Program-made: the position numbers and the translations under genes
Shown here: in pieces, positions 11,649 through 21,727 of the stretch
How positions within the stretch are numbered: position 1 is the first letter of the stretch
Layout of the letters: every line of letters begins with the position of its first letter
Notes under the pieces: generated by a model
Database searches by the model: none
Told to the model about the DNA's origin: nothing
The model's input: only the letters and a program-made list of their open reading frames with translations
Assembly: GCA_027577595.1 (NCBI GenBank)
Contig: JANBRJ010000049.1
Location: 1 to 64,000 of the forward strand
Length of the DNA: 64,000 bases
Origin: Coemansia sp. RSA 487
Lineage: Eukaryota > Kickxellomycota > Kickxellomycetes > Kickxellales > Kickxellaceae
Direction: 5' to 3'

Positions 11649-11888
11649 TTAAACTACTACTGCTCCATCCACTGGTCTAATGTATGGGTACTTGACTATC
11701 ACGTACCACGCGTGAATCATCCCTGGAAGGAAACAGAGTAAAGTAAAAAGCACATTGATCAGGAGATCGCGAGTGCAGCCACGTTTAAAAAACACTGCTA
11801 GCGGTGGGAGGAAAAACGCCAAAATCAGTAGCAACACATCAGTTACGCTCCTGCATGCCATCTTGAATCTCTGGCTGGGGTTAGACAA
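11649..11888 (-). CDS. PMP3/UPF0057-family small membrane protein
   Basis: A 79-aa intronless frame, or 70 aa if the second Met (MACRSVTDV) is used. It is essentially only the PMP3 domain: DVLLLILAFFLPPLAVFFKRG, TRDLLINVLFTLLCFLPGMIHAWYVIVKYPY. Two hydrophobic segments flank the conserved PPLAVxxKRG turn and the LPGxxHAxY end. Length matches canonical PMP3 (about 55-75 aa), so of the three neighbouring paralogues this is closest to the ancestral form. Predicted role: plasma-membrane proteolipid linked to cation stress. Confidence 0.85.
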   Translation of the reverse strand: MSNPSQRFKMACRSVTDVLLLILAFFLPPLAVFFKRGCTRDLLINVLFTLLCFLPGMIHAWYVIVKYPYIRPVDGAVVV

Positions 11889-12334
11889 TTGCTATAAATG
11901 GCTGAAGAACAGAAAACAGAACCGAGCTATGTGCGATAAATAGGTAATGGCAGCAGTAAAAATTTAGCGAAACGATAATAGGAAACAAGCTATAAGAATA
12001 AAAAACCTTGTTGGCAGATGATAGAATTTAAGAAAAATTGCAAAACGATATGAACAGGACTTTTCCAGACCAAAAATTGAAATACTGCCAGGGAAAATAG
12101 AAGAAAAGCTCCTGTCTTTTATACCTTGGCCACACTGTTTCAATCCCTTCTGTCCAGGCCCAAGAAATGATTCAGAAAAAGAAAATACATTTGGCCTGTA
12201 AAATCACATTGCCTGTGCCATGCAGTAGCTGTGATATCACCCATAGGGCAGAGGGATGACGTCGCATGTCTTATTTTATAGATATTTCGTCACGATTGAT
12301 GCGGTATTAGTTCCTGTCATGATCCATGTACTTT
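11889..12334. other. intergenic within PMP3 cluster
   Basis: About 450 bp, AT-rich. A CRE-like TGACGTC lies near 12257. Nothing else was recognised. Confidence 0.4.
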
Positions 12335-13027
12335 TTATTTTGGCAACATACATTCTATTACGTCAACTTTTGATAATATTTTCGCAGGTGGGTGTTCCAG
12401 ATTGCTTTGTTGGACCTGCTGCGTATTTGCTATCTGAGTCGCTCTCGTCTCTAATGCCACGTCAGCTTTTGGCAGGCGGTCGACTCCCCGAAGGGCTGAG
12501 GAAAGTGTTGTTATCTCCTTGGTAGCGATGATGCCCCATCCATAGTTTGGATTCAATAGTGGAGCATTCCCATCTACATGCGCAAAATACGATCCTTTTC
12601 CTGATGCTGCTATTGTACTGCTCGCGGTCAGGTTCGATTTGCACTTGGACATCTGCAATAGACTTGTTGTTGAGCTTTTCTGCATTGGGTCGTTGCTGTT
12701 TTTCATTGACAGTGACTGCGCTTCCAGTACTCGAATAGAACCGCTTATGCTCTGGAAGTGATCTCGCGGAATCTCCCAAATCACACTATCGTCTCTCGCT
12801 GTTATACCATCCTTTGTCTCTTCTTTTCCGCGAAAAACCACGCTTGGGTAGTCGTAGATCGCTTTGATTGCGTGGATGACCCCCGGAATAAATAGACACA
12901 TCGTAAACAAGCAGTTGGTCACCAGCGTTCTGGATTTTCCAAACTTGAGATAAGTAGCTAATGGAGGGATGGAAGTTGCTAAACATATCAACAGTTTGTC
13001 ACGTTTGCTAAGCGATATACCGTTCAT
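12335..13027 (-). CDS. PMP3/UPF0057-family protein with long C-terminal extension
   Basis: 230 aa from the ATG at 13027 (MNGISLSKRD). The frame is open further upstream, but PMP3 proteins begin at this point. The N-terminal 60 residues form the PMP3 domain: DKLLICLATSIPPLATYLKFG, LVTNCLFTMCLFIPGVIHAIKAIYDYP. About 165 hydrophilic residues follow without a known domain. The third member of the tandem PMP3 group; its tail is unrelated by eye to that of the 9956-10845 gene, so the tails probably arose separately. Confidence 0.8.
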   Translation of the reverse strand: MNGISLSKRDKLLICLATSIPPLATYLKFGKSRTLVTNCLFTMCLFIPGVIHAIKAIYDYPSVVFRGKEETKDGITARDDSVIWEIPRDHFQSISGSIRVLEAQSLSMKNSNDPMQKSSTTSLLQMSKCKSNLTASSTIAASGKGSYFAHVDGNAPLLNPNYGWGIIATKEITTLSSALRGVDRLPKADVALETRATQIANTQQVQQSNLEHPPAKILSKVDVIECMLPK

Positions 13028-13944
13028 TTGGGTTTTGTGTGTATTTTCCTTGCTCCCTGGGTGTTGGTGTGCACGCTTATCTCGTCGACACGCGCAAACT
13101 GAGAAATTATGTAGTGTAGAAATGGTGCACTCAATAGACAGCCTGAATACTGAAAAACGCAGAGACAGAAATTTACAAAACTCCAGAATTGCAATAAGCC
13201 AGCAAGAGCAGAAAATAGTAAATAAAAATTGCCGACATGCCATGCTTCGTTGCCTTGCAATATCGTACCAAGGCAAAGTATATAAATGATCGCATGGGCT
13301 GGTGAGGAAATCACAGCACATTTCTCACAAGGCAAGTGTGCTTGGTGCCGCCAGAATTTTTGTTTTGCTTTACTATCAGTGAAATGCCACATGTATCTTT
13401 GGAAAAGGAGCCAGAATGTGGCTTTGCAACCCTAAGTTTCTCTGAAATGTAAACATGCAGAACGTTATGAATGCATGTCCTCTCCAGCCGCCGTATAAAA
13501 TATGTATACTTTGACCGCCAGGCTGTGTCCGATGCAGGTGCGCCTCCTGATTCACCCGTGTTATTCCTCATTTGGTGTTTTTTGGAAAATAAAAATACAA
13601 AAGGAGATAAAGCTCAAAATGCTGTTTTCGCGATGCGGGGAGTTGTGCTATTATGCTGCTTTTTGCATTTTGCCAGTGTGGCCTGATTTAAATACAAAGT
13701 TCTTCCACCCACTGTTGTATATTCCTCTATAGCATCCACACATGGAAAGCGGTTTAGTTTGTGGATGTGGGATAACAATTGTCCTGTAATTTCTCCATAC
13801 AGCCGTATAGCCTTGTTCTACGCGGTTTATATACCTTTTTAATATAAAAGCTATTCAAAGGAAATACGAGAAACTGGTTGAATTCCACCTTATTTTGCAA
13901 TAGTATTGATTGTACCGATGATGGGGAAGGGGGCTAAAAACCAC
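13028..13944. other. intergenic
   Basis: About 0.9 kb between the third PMP3-type gene and the HPM1-like gene. No supported gene or RNA. Confidence 0.45.
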
Positions 13945-15105
13945 TTATTTGGAGCCCGCTTTCCAGGTGAGGCACATAATTTCCCGATTCATGCTTCCGC
14001 CGCTCTGCCAAACACATTCAATGTCAAATACGCCCCGAGACATGACATACCGACTAAAAGACAACACAGATCCAGTCAGCCCAAAGTATAAGGTCTTTGC
14101 TGCCACAAGCACCATAGGACAGGAGCGACTCTTGCTGTTGCTATCTGAATCTGGTTTTGCAAGTACACACGCAAACAAATCGTGCAGTTGTTTGTAGCTG
14201 CTTGTATCATAGATGGTCTCGCTAGTGATGATCAGATTAAACGTGTGTTGGCGGCTATTTCTACGCATTTCTCTTTCGATATCGCCCCAGTCGCCAGCAA
14301 TAAACTCGCACCGCGTCAAAATGTCGGAGCTGTTAACTAGTGTTTTGTCTGCTTCCTCTGCTTCGTTGCTTGTTAGCTGAGGATTGTCTCTCTCACCAAT
14401 TATCCGGTCCGTATCCCTTCCAAAAAGCACTTGTGTGCGTCGATAGTCAATATCGATTTCGCATGACTCAGTGTCACCATCAACATGGGCCTTATCGCCC
14501 AGAATGCCACTCGTAGATGGCTCGAGAATAGTATTACACAGGACATTTGGCATCGTAACCAGCTCCAAAACATCTCTATTGTAGTCTTGCATAGTCATAC
14601 GCACACCGGAAATAGTCTTCAAAATATGAAGAGAAGGCAATGCAGTGCCACAGCCAATTTCCAGTACACGCGCTTCACTCAGCTCGGCAGAAAGCGCCTC
14701 ATAATTCTCAACGACGTAGTTTAGCAAATCAATGCTACACTCCCATGTCTTCAGTCCGCCCTCATACACGCCCTTAATAACATCAGACGCATTCTTATCT
14801 CTGGCAATCGCTTGCACCATAGCACTTTCGCTCCCGCCATCCATCGAATCTTGCTGCGCTAGCTGGAACTGCACATCGTCGATCTGCCGTTTCCAAAGAC
14901 GCTGTTGTTTGTAATATATTGCATCGACCACAACGCTTGAGACAGCAGGCATAGTCAGAGGAACAACCTCGCACGCTGGCGCATGTCTATCGTTCTGGTG
15001 CTCACTATCGTGAGCTACTCGTGCTGCTGCTGTCTGATCCATCGCTAATGGTGCCGCTACACTGCCGTCGTCATCGTTTATACTAAAGTTAAATTTGAAT
15101 GACAT
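13945..15105 (-). CDS. HPM1: protein-histidine N-methyltransferase, HPM1/METTL18 type
   Basis: 386 aa, intronless. The seven-beta-strand SAM-binding core is visible: GGLKTWECSIDLLNYV, motif I VLEIGCGTALPSLHIL (about residues 143-158), and MQDYNRDVLELVTMPN just after it. Later blocks are CEFIAGDWGDIE and FNLIITSETIYDTSSYKQLHDLF, and the C-terminus has VLVAAKTLYFGLTGSVLSF. These blocks are characteristic of METTL18/Hpm1, which methylates a histidine of ribosomal protein L3 in yeast and animals. A long insert between the two halves (about residues 195-265) is hydrophilic. Cytosolic or nuclear action is expected. Confidence 0.9.
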   Translation of the reverse strand: MSFKFNFSINDDDGSVAAPLAMDQTAAARVAHDSEHQNDRHAPACEVVPLTMPAVSSVVVDAIYYKQQRLWKRQIDDVQFQLAQQDSMDGGSESAMVQAIARDKNASDVIKGVYEGGLKTWECSIDLLNYVVENYEALSAELSEARVLEIGCGTALPSLHILKTISGVRMTMQDYNRDVLELVTMPNVLCNTILEPSTSGILGDKAHVDGDTESCEIDIDYRRTQVLFGRDTDRIIGERDNPQLTSNEAEEADKTLVNSSDILTRCEFIAGDWGDIEREMRRNSRQHTFNLIITSETIYDTSSYKQLHDLFACVLAKPDSDSNSKSRSCPMVLVAAKTLYFGLTGSVLSFSRYVMSRGVFDIECVWQSGGSMNREIMCLTWKAGSK

Positions 15106-15362
15106 ATTGTCGTTGCCTCTATAATAACTGTCACTCTACGTTTATAAAAAAAAAGCGGAAAGGGTTAAAGCGCAAAAAAATTGATCCAAGGTTTTCCGCT
15201 GATCTGAAAGAACCTAGAGTGATGATCGGTCATGTTAGAAGCAAAATATTCAATGTTTGGGCTAATATCACGTGGATAATTGTCGCCTAATACACAACGG
15301 TGAGGTGTTGAAAATGTAAAGTACCACAAATTCTAAAGTGCAAACTAGTGTATAACATATAT

Positions 15363-16754
15363 TTACAGAGAGCTTTTCAATAGCTCATAAAATACGAGTC
15401 CTATAGATGCCGCAGGAATAGAGCGTAGGGCAACTCCAAACCAACCGCGGTACAGATATCGCACAGCAAGAACGTTTCTATAAAGTTTACTTTGCACTGA
15501 GCGCGGATGCTCTCGAAGGGCGGTATCTACAAGAGATTTCCAAACAGTTTTGTAGGGCGCTCGTGTCCTAGCAGCAACATGAGAGGGCTGTACCGTAGTC
15601 TGAAAGTTTTTTCCGGAACACGATTTACTAATATCGCTGTTACTATATGGAAAATGTCGAGCGACGGTCTGCTGCATAACTTCTCCACTTGCAACCTCAG
15701 AATACAGCAGGGCTCGAAACTGTTCAAGAGGATAGTCAATGGCCTGGTATGCAAGTGCAGCTACAGCTCCAGCAAAAAGAACACACGCAGATTTTGCAAG
15801 AACGGGCGGTAGAAGCAGAACAGGCATGATTACAATAGGATTATGAGCAATCCAGCCTTGGTTTTCGATAATGTCAGGCTCTCGGCCCAAAAGCGCTCGT
15901 AGTTCAGAAACCCGAGCTCTGGTAAAACGGGCGATGTCGGGGCTGAGTGAGTGCTGCCTGGAAATAGAACCCGCGTCAAGAGCACACGCCACCTGTGCCA
16001 TGTCACGATACAAATCTATGGTTTCGTTCTTTATCTTCTCAAATAGACCAAAGAACGCAGCATATCCTGAAATGTCTTTGGCCATCGTAAGCTTTAGGCC
16101 GCGGTAGAGCCCCTTGAGGCCGACATCTGATGCCTGGCTTTTTGCAAATCCCCACCAACTCTGATATCTGCCATTGACCATGTCCTCGACTTCAAACCGT
16201 ATTCGCAGCGAATCCAGCGGCGTAGCTACAATCGACTGAGCCAGTCCTGCAAAGGCGCCAGCAAAAATTGGCGGATACCACGCCAGTGCTTCACGGCTGT
16301 TGATCGAATACTGGCTTGATGCTTGGGCATATGCGGCCGGTAAGATAGCAGTATATGTGGTGAATAGAGCAAAGCCAACTGCCCAGTTCGCAACCATGGG
16401 TTGCAAGACATATCGGGGCACGAAGGACCAGCCGCGCTGCTTTACAGCATTTGAAATCATGCCAAGCGTGGACCCGCGTAGGCTTACCCGTTGTGACAAT
16501 ATCTCTTGCGGCAAAAGCGCGCGTGCTGTTGCCAGATAGTCAACACGCAAAGGACGAAATAGTTTCAACGGTGTGCGGTACCAAAGATAAAGCGGCTGCA
16601 GCAGGAGACCACGTACGGCAGATGTGGTTGCACCGACAGCGCCCGTCTGCTTTCGATTAAGCTGTTGCTGATGTGGTTTAGATTCAGAATCTCCAACCAC
16701 TGCATCATCGAATAACTTGTTCGTATGCAGAGGTTGTGGTGGTTCGGTACTCAT
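15363..16754 (-). CDS. mitochondrial carrier family (SLC25) protein, substrate unknown
   Basis: 463 aa, intronless. A carrier signature is clear near residues 178-190 (TPLDSLRIRFEVED), with the second half of the repeat GRYQSWWGFAKSQASDVGLKGLYRGLKLTMAKD. A third repeat ends YPLEQFRALLYSE..YRNVLAVRYLYRGWFGVALRSIPAASIGLVFYELLKSSL. The first repeat is diverged, with PLKLFRPLRVDY in place of a clean Px[DE]xx[KR]. The N-terminal about 60 residues are hydrophilic. At 463 aa it is longer than the usual 300 aa because of inserted loops. Probably inner mitochondrial membrane; I cannot name the substrate. Confidence 0.8.
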   Translation of the reverse strand: MSTEPPQPLHTNKLFDDAVVGDSESKPHQQQLNRKQTGAVGATTSAVRGLLLQPLYLWYRTPLKLFRPLRVDYLATARALLPQEILSQRVSLRGSTLGMISNAVKQRGWSFVPRYVLQPMVANWAVGFALFTTYTAILPAAYAQASSQYSINSREALAWYPPIFAGAFAGLAQSIVATPLDSLRIRFEVEDMVNGRYQSWWGFAKSQASDVGLKGLYRGLKLTMAKDISGYAAFFGLFEKIKNETIDLYRDMAQVACALDAGSISRQHSLSPDIARFTRARVSELRALLGREPDIIENQGWIAHNPIVIMPVLLLPPVLAKSACVLFAGAVAALAYQAIDYPLEQFRALLYSEVASGEVMQQTVARHFPYSNSDISKSCSGKNFQTTVQPSHVAARTRAPYKTVWKSLVDTALREHPRSVQSKLYRNVLAVRYLYRGWFGVALRSIPAASIGLVFYELLKSSL

Positions 16755-16910
16755 TCGTCTCTCCTTGGCAGAACACGACGCCTACTGCCACTATTCAAAA
16801 ATAGAACACGCCTTGGTTGGCACACTACTCTTCTGTAAAAACGTTAATTGCACGACAGTGGGGTGCCCACTCTCCAAATAATATAGATTAAAAAAGGAAA
16901 AAAAATAATT

Positions 16911-17883
16911 GCGCCGAATTGTGAAAGGTTTGCGGTGGCAATAATGCATTTTGCAATCCAAGAAAAAGGCGTTTGCACAGGCGTGATATATGTGTTAGTG
17001 TAGCACAGGAAAACACAAGAAAACACAAATGATTAGTACCGTTGCCAAAAGCAGCCACAGGTGTCTATATCTTCAGCTCTCATTTGAGCACTTATCTTCA
17101 AAAGGGACAGCATTATATCCTAGAACTAGGATTTGCCACGGCTATGGCCTTGGCTGAAGTTCGTAGTGGTCGTTGTTTGTTTGTCCTCGCCGTCTTCTTT
17201 GCCACAGGCGTCTTCCTTTTCTTCTTGGGCTGCTGTTCAATGGTAGCAACAGCAGCAGGCTGACTGCGACAAAAGCGCACTGGAGTCTCGCCGTGGCTGC
17301 GAAGGCCATGGAAAATATGCCTAAAGTTGAGAACGGTAGCGAGATCTCGGTTGTACATGCATGAGCGAGGAGTCAAACCGCCACCACCCACTTCCACGGG
17401 CCATACATGGTTCGTTGGTGCATTCAAGGAGGCCATGGCAGAGCACTTCTTTCATCTTCGTTGCCAGGCAGCATTTTCCAACCAAATGCCAGTGTAGTGC
17501 TGACACTGATATAGTCAGGCTGTTGAATGCTTCACATAGACCCTTGATGTGTGCCAGCACTTCAGCTGGGGTCTTGTTCAAGGCAGTAGTGGTATTTCTT
17601 CAGATTGTTAGGTGTCATTAGGATCAATTTGAACTAATCACATTAAAACTACAGACAGAGACCGAGAAGCCAGTGGATTTTAGCATGAACCAATAGGCGT
17701 GTAGCGAACAGCTTTCTCCACAAAGCTCAGTCTGCGTCTCTTGCTTCCAAATATAAACATAATGCCAACCGACGCAAACGACTTTGCCTTGGATCGCAAA
17801 ATGCATTATTGCCACCGCAACCCTTTCACCATTCGACACTACACCCTTCTTATTCGATGCAACACTATTTTTGCAAAACGCTG
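16911..17883 (-). mobile_element. mariner/Tc1-type element, copy B, internally deleted
   Basis: The right end is complete (..TTTTTGCAAAACGCTG at 17883, then TA), while the left inverted repeat lacks its first about 45 bp. On the minus strand it reads a Tc1-type DNA-binding/linker segment (about 17570-17480: KGLCEAFN..ISVSALHWHLVGKC). This runs straight into a zinc-ribbon/NRD segment (about 17460-17280: EVLCHGLLECTNEPC, then MYNRDLATVLNFRHIFHGL). It ends in a basic tail with PKKKRK, a likely nuclear localisation signal. The whole DDE domain and most of the Fanzor-like protein are missing. The deletion joins the two proteins at the same point as in the 41920-42946 copy. Confidence 0.7.
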
Positions 17884-18281
17884 TATTTGGAACTATTGAT
17901 TCTGGCAAAATCAAGGTGATCAAGGATTTGCCATTCAAAAGACTGGTGCACGGACAAATGCGGAGGCGAAACGGAGGCGAAAAAATAGCATTGTATTACA
18001 AATCTCTCTTTGTAAAATGTGCCTTTTAAAAAATCAACAGAACGCACTCCGCAATTTGTGGACCATCCGCTTTTTTCTTTTGGTGATGCCAGGAGCTTTC
18101 CACCTGAAAAATAAAAGTGGTCTCCCAGATTTTCTTATAAATAGTTTTTGCTGCTGGCATTTTGGCTTCGCTTATGTATTATTCTTCACCTTTTTTCATT
18201 TTTCATTTTTGATCTGCTGTTAGCAAACGTGAAGGCAAAATATCGCCAGTCAACTGCCCCTCTTTTGTTCCTGCATACAAA
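17884..18281. other. 5' flank of the cyclotransferase-like gene
   Basis: About 400 bp. It is T-rich before the ATG at 18282. No separate gene was seen. Confidence 0.4.
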
Positions 18282-19139
18282 ATGACACAAAGCAAACTAG
18301 CCACAAATGTCGCGGGATTTGTATCGGAAAACAGCAAGGACGAAGAAATGCTGTGGTATCTTGGTTACGGCTCTAATATGAGCAGCAAAGTTCTTTCTGG
18401 ACGTCGGCAGGTGTTCCCTAAAGAATCGTGCCCAGTAGTGGTCAACGGATACCAGCTCACATTCGATATGGCTGGCCTTCCGTATTGGGAGCCTGGATTT
18501 GGAACACTCAAACAGGTAGATACCAACAGCAAATACAAGATAGAAAAACAAAGCAAGAGTAATACGCCTTTGGTTAGGAGTTCTGGCAAGTCGGACAATC
18601 GCCCAACGGAAACAGATCGCACGCCAGACTGTCAAGTCGGAGCTCCTTTACATTGTGTCGCACATCTTATTACACGCAGTGAAATGGACCATATCATCAA
18701 CACTGAGGGCGGCAACGGGAACCCGGATTTTGGATACCAGGTCATCGAAGTAGAGTGTCAAACGTATGATGGGAAGACTATTGTTGGCGTGACACTCATC
18801 GACAAAGATGAGCAAAAAACCTGCAAACACCCGTCGCCGCGCTACCACAAGATCCTTCTGGATGGAGCAGCCGAATATGGGCTGGCTGAAGAGTACGTTG
18901 AACGACTGTCTGCCATTGTGCCTTATTCAGCTAGTGCTGTAGGACAGAAGACTGCAAAGTGGATGATGCTAGTAATTGGCCTACCGTTGGGACTACCGGC
19001 TATTATCATGAGCATGGCTGCACTAGTATTCAAAATAAAGGTCCCACGCTTTGTGGCGGCTTACAGCGAGATGGTCAAAAAATTGCTATGGGCACTGCAC
19101 GACTATGTCTTCTCGCCAATATTTGGTGCAGGGTGCTAA
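18282..19139 (+). CDS. gamma-glutamylcyclotransferase-like protein with C-terminal membrane segment
   Basis: 285 aa. The GGCT fold is marked by WYLGYGSNM at residues about 25-33 (phosphate-binding loop), LTFDMAGLPYWEPGFGTL and HCVAHLITRSEMDHIINTEGG, whose Glu near residue 140 is the expected catalytic acid. PSPRYHKILLDGAAEYGLAEEYVERL follows, as in fungal GGCT/GliK-like proteins. GGCT enzymes convert gamma-glutamyl peptides to 5-oxoproline, a step in glutathione turnover. A hydrophobic segment at about residues 228-250 (WMMLVIGLPLGLPAIIMSMAALVF) suggests membrane anchoring, which is not general in cytosolic GGCT. Substrate not assigned. Confidence 0.8.
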   Translation: MTQSKLATNVAGFVSENSKDEEMLWYLGYGSNMSSKVLSGRRQVFPKESCPVVVNGYQLTFDMAGLPYWEPGFGTLKQVDTNSKYKIEKQSKSNTPLVRSSGKSDNRPTETDRTPDCQVGAPLHCVAHLITRSEMDHIINTEGGNGNPDFGYQVIEVECQTYDGKTIVGVTLIDKDEQKTCKHPSPRYHKILLDGAAEYGLAEEYVERLSAIVPYSASAVGQKTAKWMMLVIGLPLGLPAIIMSMAALVFKIKVPRFVAAYSEMVKKLLWALHDYVFSPIFGAGC

Positions 19140-19236
19140 GGATATTGGTGTCCAAAGGGACACCTTATTTTAGCTTATTTTTCTTATTCGAACAAGAGTT
19201 AAATACTTGTCGAAACTGACACTGCACTATCCCGAT

Positions 19237-19466
19237 ATGCAACTGACACGAATTAACGAAATGGGTGCACAGACTGGAAACATAGTCATCTTGGTGAGTT
19301 TGAATTTTTGTTTTGTAATTTTTTTGCTTTAAATAACAAATAAATGACTATGTAGCATCATGGACTTTTTAATAGTACAATCCTCAAACAGCCGCACAAA
19401 TACTGGCACCGGTGGCTGATGGTGATGTACTCATCCCACACTGTTCGCACAAACTACATGCAGTAA
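19237..19466 (+). CDS. small two-exon gene, 55 aa, function unknown
   Basis: Exon 1 is 19237-19293 (MQLTRINEMGAQTGNIVIL) and exon 2 is 19356-19466, ending in TAA. The 62-bp intron has GTGAGT..TATGTAG ends and keeps phase 0. The product continues HHGLFNSTILKQPHKYWHRW and ends with TVRTNYMQ. It is basic and aromatic-rich, with no long membrane segment. It starts about 100 bp after the cyclotransferase-like stop. I do not recognise the family. Size and composition recall small mitochondrial or ribosome-associated proteins, but this is a guess. Confidence 0.5.
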
Positions 19467-19657
19467 CCACAAAGAGCAACCTGAAACCGGGTGCACTGAT
19501 CAGCAACCATTTACATCATCTCCTTCATTTTTTGTGATGTATCCCGTGCATGGCTACGAGTTCAGAATTTCAAATCGAATACGAAAATGGAATGCATTTT
19601 ATTGTGTTCTGCACAAGCAAATGTGAACGCACACAAACACACAAACACAGGCACAGA

Positions 19658-19673
19658 GGTGCACGCGTGCACC
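19658..19673. repeat. perfect 16-bp palindrome, alternating purine-pyrimidine core
   Basis: GGTGCACGCGTGCACC is identical to its reverse complement. Its inner 14 bases alternate purine and pyrimidine, and CA-rich sequence precedes it. Function unknown. Confidence 0.7.
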
Positions 19674-20963
19674 AATGTATTGTCTGCAAGTAAACACATG
19701 CATGTGTGCGGAAATTAGAGTGATGTTAAAGCTAGGATAAAAAAGTACAAGCCTTCTTTTTCTCTATTTTATCCTGACTGCTTTATTGTGTACAAATCAT
19801 GCTTCTCGCTCTCGCCAAAACGGGATGACGCGGGTATTTTATTCTACGACTTGCAGAAAGCAATCTTTTTTAGCACAACATTTGACAAGCACGTAAACCC
19901 TTTGCCTGTGCACAGAAAAGAACTTGCATCTATTCGCAGTATGTGATAGATGTGAGAAGCAAGGGTGCATAAAAGCGAGAGAGAATAAGGACAAGGTTGC
20001 GCATTCCAGTGCGTATCATTGTGTCTATTTGTATTGTGTTAAATCAGTGCCATTTAGTGACCTTACTCTGTCGTTAATTGTCGGGGTTTTGTTGCATCTG
20101 CCCCCGCCATGCTTCTTTTTGTCCTTAAGCTATCCGGGGATGTTGGAAAACAAGAGGCTATTTGATACAATTGCGTTGTGAATTTGAACATTTTGTGCTT
20201 ACAAAATGGGGGAGGAGGATGTAGGAAGCTTGATGGCTTATGATGCACGTGTAATTGGAGTTTAATCGACATCGCAAGGAATGATAAAGGCGGCAACAAA
20301 TGTCTAGGTATCATGAAGCTTATTTGTGTTGATGTAGAGAAGTGCCAGCGCTGTTCAATTGCAAATGCAAAAATCACAGCATGTATCACACTAGGTAACT
20401 GTTACTGGACCACGGATCTTGTTGTTCAGGCACATCCAAGGCAATGCATCCAATTTTATTGCATCGTTCATGCACCAACTACCGTAGCACTTTGTATCCA
20501 TCGTCCTTGGCTGCGGGAGCCTTTAATCAGCGCAAGAGCCCTGTACATGTATTTCCAGTTTCTCAGCGGAAGAGTGAGGGGAAAAACTATCAAATATTGT
20601 CAACATATACACTTTTTTGTCGCTAATTTACTGCGCTACATGCATGTGGAGATTGTAATGTTCAGGATTGAGAGAGCCAAAAGTCAGAACGACAAAGGAG
20701 CCAAATTAAGTCTATGCAGAGCGGGCGGCCTAAATGAGTTGTGACATGAAGGGGGAGCATCTGGATTTGAAGCATTTGACTTTTTTCTTTTTTTCGTGTA
20801 GGCACTGGGTGTGGCATGTGAGTAAAGTTTCATTAGGACAGAAAATCACATAGAAATGCTTTTTTGGGGAGAGGGACATGTGGCAGAGGTACAATTGCAC
20901 TTGTGATGGCTAAAAGAACGATTCAAAGGCCATTTCCAAAGGTAGGGAACAAGGGCTGGCGGC

Positions 20964-20973
20964 GGGGGGGGGG
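20964..20973. repeat. G10 homopolymer run
   Basis: Ten consecutive G in otherwise AT-rich DNA; a similar run is at 61957-61966. Confidence 0.6.
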
Positions 20974-21727
20974 TGTTTTACGAGGGTGGCAGAAGCAACA
21001 TAAGCGATAATGAATCTCGTTTAAGAATGCACGCCCAGGAGCCTGGGCAAATGAAATTGAGTCTTTTAAAAAGGGTTAAAGTATCCCAGTGCAGGGGCCG
21101 AAAGGAAAAAACGTACTTTGCATCCTTCATTCCTCTCCCTGCAAATCTTGCTCAGACTCTTTATTTCCATGCTTTTCTTCTTGTATCCTTGAGGCCACAT
21201 CTCCACAAGAACAAAAAGTTTTTTCTTCTTTGATTACCCAAACGCATATACTGCTGGGTCTTTTTCTTCACTGTTCAAAGCTTAGCATTGCTTATAGAAT
21301 AGGTCTTGTCTACGACATTGTTACCGGATTGCATGTTCAGATTGTTTATATATATATTTTTGGCTCTCTCGGCAACCAATATACACTATTGCACTGCTTT
21401 GGAGCTTTTGGCCATTTTCTATTATTGTTCCTTTAATTGGACATTGCCATTATCGTTATTATTATCCGCGCCGGAGACACATTTGTCTTTTCTCCTTCGT
21501 CGTATACTGAATAGCCAGCACAGCCGAATAAAAAAAGAAAGACACAGACTCTGCTGTGTGTATATCTTAGCTTGGTAGTTTTAACATCCCTCATTAATTC
21601 TCGCCTTCTTGGTTATATTTCTGCTACTTTTAATTTTAGGGTTAGCTTTTGTGTACCTTTTCGGTGCTTTCTTGTATTATCCACCTCATTTTTGTTTCGT
21701 CTATTTTTTTTCTTCAAAACAGCACAC

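Larger units (their letters stand above)
19467..21727. other. long intergenic region upstream of the homeodomain gene
   Basis: About 2.3 kb without a supported gene. It holds CA-rich sequence near 19629-19652, a perfect palindrome at 19658-19673, a G10 run at 20964-20973, and a C/T-rich leader directly before the ATG at 21728. A plus-strand frame at 20313-20744 shows no family features. The length suggests an extended regulatory region or a long 5' leader. Confidence 0.5.

Noticed and set aside
20313-20744. 143-aa plus-strand frame
   Set aside because: No domain, no splice context and Cys/His-rich by chance; left as non-coding.
21572-21727. Upstream in-frame extension of the homeodomain gene
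   Set aside because: Hydrophobic T-rich translation typical of a fungal 5' leader; the ATG at 21728 is the better start.
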